Source: Rattus norvegicus (lineage: Eukaryota > Chordata > Mammalia > Rodentia > Muridae). Taken from it: a stretch of DNA of 64,000 bases. Position 1 is the first letter of the stretch. Every line of letters begins with the position of its first letter. Of the stretch, positions 60,906 to 64,000 are shown one piece after another. The stretch lies in NCBI RefSeq assembly GCF_036323735.1, contig NC_086033.1:5042968-5106967 (forward strand). Direction: 5' to 3'. The position numbers and the translations under genes are program-made. The notes under the pieces were generated by a model that saw only the letters and a list, made by a program, of their open reading frames with translations, was not told the origin of the DNA and did not search any database.

Positions 60906-62758
60906 AAAGCTAACACTGTCAACACGGATGGAGCTAACCGCTAGGCTGGACTCAGATTTTGTTCCCGTTGACAAAGAAGTGTTACAGGAAGGAGGAGGGA
61001 CAACTTCTGAAACACTATATCCTCTACTGCTGACACCTTGTGGAGGTCCTGTGGCCATTTAACATCAAAAGCAGGCCACTCTAAGTTACATTAAGTGGTC
61101 TTTAGTCCTAACAACCTGTCCCATGTCAAAAAATTTCGTCAGTCCAAGTCCAAGAACACAGAAAACAAAAGAACAACTAACACAAAGTGCCCTCCTTGGC
61201 AGCTGAAGTACACAGACCAGCCTGTCCATGCCACGGACAGGATAACTCAGGCCTTCTGCTCCAGCCACTGGCCAGATCAAAGTCCTGTTACTGAGGCTGT
61301 CCGAGCCCTCCTTAAGCTTGCACATATGAATCTGACCAAAAGCAGAACACATGGAAGCTAGATAGAGGCAACATAGACAACTGTGGTACATCGCTCAAGC
61401 TGTCACTTCCCCGATTCACCACTCTCCTGTGGGTCCCCCACAAGAGGGGAGTTTACTGGCCAATACACAAAATGTGAGGTGCAAATTGAACCACTACCTG
61501 GACCTCCTGAAATGTGACTCACAGAGGAGGAAATCTATGCAAAAACAAGAGTTTAGAAATTCCAAAATATCAGGGTCATCCCATTTCAGAGAGAGAAGTC
61601 CCTGAGTAGAGTCTACCAGGGAGTTATATACTTGCAATTAAGGTAGAATTCAAACAATTGGGGCAGAATTTGGAGAAAGGTAACTATATAGGGTACTATC
61701 AGTGGAGAGAGGCAACCTCCAAATTGACTTGCAGTCAGTGGGCTGTTTTGGGACCTTCTGAGGGAGTCGGATGGGGAGTCACAGGAGGCTTTTTCAACAG
61801 TCTGGTTTGCAGCTGTTGCAGGAACTACACTAGCTCTACTCCTCCTGGAAGGGAGGGGTCCTTCTGTGCTCAGAGGTTTGTGGTCGAATTTTCCCACTGG
61901 CCTCAGATTTGTTCCAACTCGGGCTCTTTCATGGGGACTTTGGATCTGGAAAGCTGTGGAAATGCTTTAAATAGGGCTTAATGGGCTATCCTAGAACAAA
62001 TATGGAAGACTTTATTACTGAAAGTGGTTTAAATTGTGTGACTGTGTCCCAAGCATACTGTGAAGAATTTCAATATTTGCTTAGAGACTCTTTGGGGAGA
62101 TTTTATGGTAAAGAATGTGGCTACCTTTTGCACTTGTCTGAAGATTCTGCGTGAGACCTAGATTAAGAAAATCAGATAAATTGAATTGAAAAAGGAATTC
62201 TCAGAAACACCACTATGTGGCCCCCATAGTCTCATACGTTTGAAGAAGCCTCTGGAAGCCTCAGAGTGGAATGAGAAGGTTTGTATACGCTTGGCCCAGG
62301 GAGCGGTACTATTATGAGGTATGGCTCCTTTGGAGTAGGTATTTCCTTGTTGGGTCAGGTGTTTAGCTGTGGGTCTGGCCTTTAAGACCCTCATCCTAGC
62401 TGCCTGAAACTGAGTATTCTGCTAGCAAACATCAGATGAAGATGTAGAACTCTCAGCTCCTACAGCACCATATCTGCTTAGATGCTGCCAGGCTCCCACC
62501 TTGATGATAAGGAACTGAAGATCTGAACCTTTAAGCCAGCTCCAATTAAATGCTGTCCTTTATAACATTTGTCTTAGTCATGGTATCTGTTCACAGCAGT
62601 GAAACCCTAACTAAAAACTTCACATAGATGCCTGGAAGTCTAGATAATTAGCATGCAGACCCCATAAATGTGTCCCTACATATCTCAAGAAACACTTTGT
62701 TCAGGTATGATCCATTGCCACAAATAAGGAACACGATGAAGGACAAACGTCCAGGGTA

Positions 62759-62945
62759 GGGGCTGGAGAGATGGCTCATCATTTGAGAATTTGTTTCTCA
62801 AAAGACCTGCAGGGCACCTAACAATCCTCTGTCACTTAAGTTCCAGGTGAAACACAGTGACCTCTTCTGGCCTTTGGGGAATAGCACGCACAGACCTACA
62901 GAAGGCAAAACACTCATAAATATAAAATAAATCAACGACAACAAC
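62759..62945 (+). mobile_element. B3-type SINE, copy B
   Basis: Counterpart of 25749-25930. Confidence 0.75.
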
Positions 62946-63661
62946 AAACAAAAACAAAAGCACCCAAAGATGGGAAAACCAAAGGAGAAAACTCATAGGG
63001 CACCTTTGCCTGGATATTTTGTCCAGCTTTTAAAGAAATCTAGAAACTGAATTGTAAACTATGTGGTCTGCTTGAGTTGAAATCCCAAATGGAACATAGT
63101 ACATTGTCAAGAACAAAAGTCATCATCCTAATCAAGAAGAACAAGAAAACAACCAACCATAAAAACCCTATCCCCTGAAAGGTCTTGCAATTTATTATCT
63201 CTTCTGTGCAGTTACAATTGATATCATGTTTGAAGGAAACCAAAAGCAAGCAATTCTGTTTCATGACTGCTTCTATACTCCCTATAATATTGTTTTATTT
63301 CCTGGGAGATACTACAGAACACCTGATGAATATTCCATTAATATGTTCAACACTCTCATCCACAAAAGAGTATATTTTAGTGGTCACTAAATATTTGATA
63401 AGGATAAAGCATTGATATTTTATTTTCAATAAGAAGTTGGTATTCAGAGTTGGACACACAATCTACACTGAAAGTACAATTGTCTTTGTATCTCAGTCTG
63501 ACTGGGAAGTCATTATGATGCCCAATCCCTGTGAGAATGCAGAGATCCATCTCTGCCTGAGAGCTGTGGGATTTCAGATGGTTACATCACACTTCAATAA
63601 AGAAGGTTCTTAAGAGTGACGAGTTCGAGATCACTGTTTGATTCACAAGGATACATTCGAT

Positions 63662-63863
63662 TTATTCAAAAGTAACAGGACACAAGGATCCAATATCTGC
63701 GGTGTAGATGGTCTTGCTGGCCTCCTCACAGAACCTCTTTCCCTCCTCACAGGATGCTTGCAGTTCAGTCTGCTCCACCAGCAGTTTTCTGTTCTCATTC
63801 ATCAAAATCCTTACATTCTTCTTCAATTCATTGCGTTCATTCAGGAGGTGGAAGTTTCTGATG
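63662..63863 (-). CDS. Last coding exon of gene 2, copy B (partial)
   Basis: This is the copy-B counterpart of exon 4 at 26650-26851, with the same 202-nt length, the same acceptor and the same TAA position. It is open throughout. Visible amino acid differences from copy A include Cys to Arg in the NECNELKK motif and Glu to Gly near the C-terminus. The window ends about 140 bp upstream, before exon 3, so the integrity of the rest cannot be judged. The downstream 3' region, including a minus-strand AATAAA near 63419-63424, is preserved. Confidence 0.75.
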
Positions 63864-64000
63864 CTGAATCAAAAACAAATAATGGTAAATCCCAGGCAGT
63901 TTCTATTTGCCTGCCACTCCTGCAAGTACAATCATCCCTTCAAGGGCCCCATCCCCAGGCATCTCCAGACTAGAGCCACAGTTTGCATGATAGCACCAAT

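Larger units (their letters stand above)
37083..64000. repeat. Right copy (B) of ~37-kb tandem segmental duplication
   Basis: Base 37083 corresponds to base 1 of the window and base 64000 to about base 26988. The copy carries insertions absent from copy A: an ID SINE at 45139-45254, a B2 SINE at 49979-50188, and a segment with the Smim14 retrocopy at 51912-53105. It lacks the solo LTR of copy A. Because the window ends inside this copy, the number of tandem units is unknown. Confidence 0.95.

Overview
This is a murid rodent chromosome window, most likely rat (Rattus). Several tRNA-Ala-type ID SINEs, which are especially abundant in rat, lie beside B2/B3-type SINEs, L1 fragments, endogenous retrovirus remnants and long GT/GA microsatellites. 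No prokaryotic feature is present. The species and any chromosome are inferences.

The dominant structure is a direct tandem segmental duplication with a period of about 37 kb. Positions 1-26988 (copy A) align almost end to end with 37083-64000 (copy B). The offset drifts from 37082 at the left to 37012 at the right because of copy-specific insertions and deletions. Positions 26989-37082 are the right part of unit A; the matching part of unit B lies beyond the window.

Each unit carries minus-strand, intron-containing genes of the DLG5-derived Takusan domain family (takusan / SPEER / Spetex-2 / 'disks large homolog 5-like'), which is expanded in rodents. 'Gene 1' occurs twice: 184-6915 in copy A and about 36850-44003 in copy B. 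'Gene 2' is a diverged paralogue, complete at 26650-29943 in copy A; only its last exon (63662-63863) is in the window for copy B. Exon phases and sizes (about 130, 160, 132 and 177-202 nt of coding) match between the two genes. Gene 2 gives an uninterrupted 207-aa protein. Gene 1 copy B gives an open reading frame of about 202-214 aa, but its downstream exon is open only in a frame the splice does not reach. Gene 1 copy A also has a 2-nt deletion in exon 1 that shifts the frame.

The promoter-proximal regions of both genes share CRE-like motifs. Gene 2 has a perfect TGACGTCA about 130 bp upstream of its ATG. A third, exon-less copy of the same promoter region lies at about 33.42-34.15 kb. In a testis-biased family this suggests CREM-type spermatid control (inference).

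Other content: an intact Smim14 retrocopy in copy B only (52431-52730), replacing a different 1.04-kb segment in copy A that holds a coding-looking fragment; a disabled glutaredoxin (Glrx) retropseudogene (31533-31857); gammaretrovirus-like pol remnants on the minus strand; a solo LTR in copy A with a perfect empty site in copy B; and B2 and ID insertions in copy B with empty sites in copy A. Long stretches between these hold no gene I can recognise.
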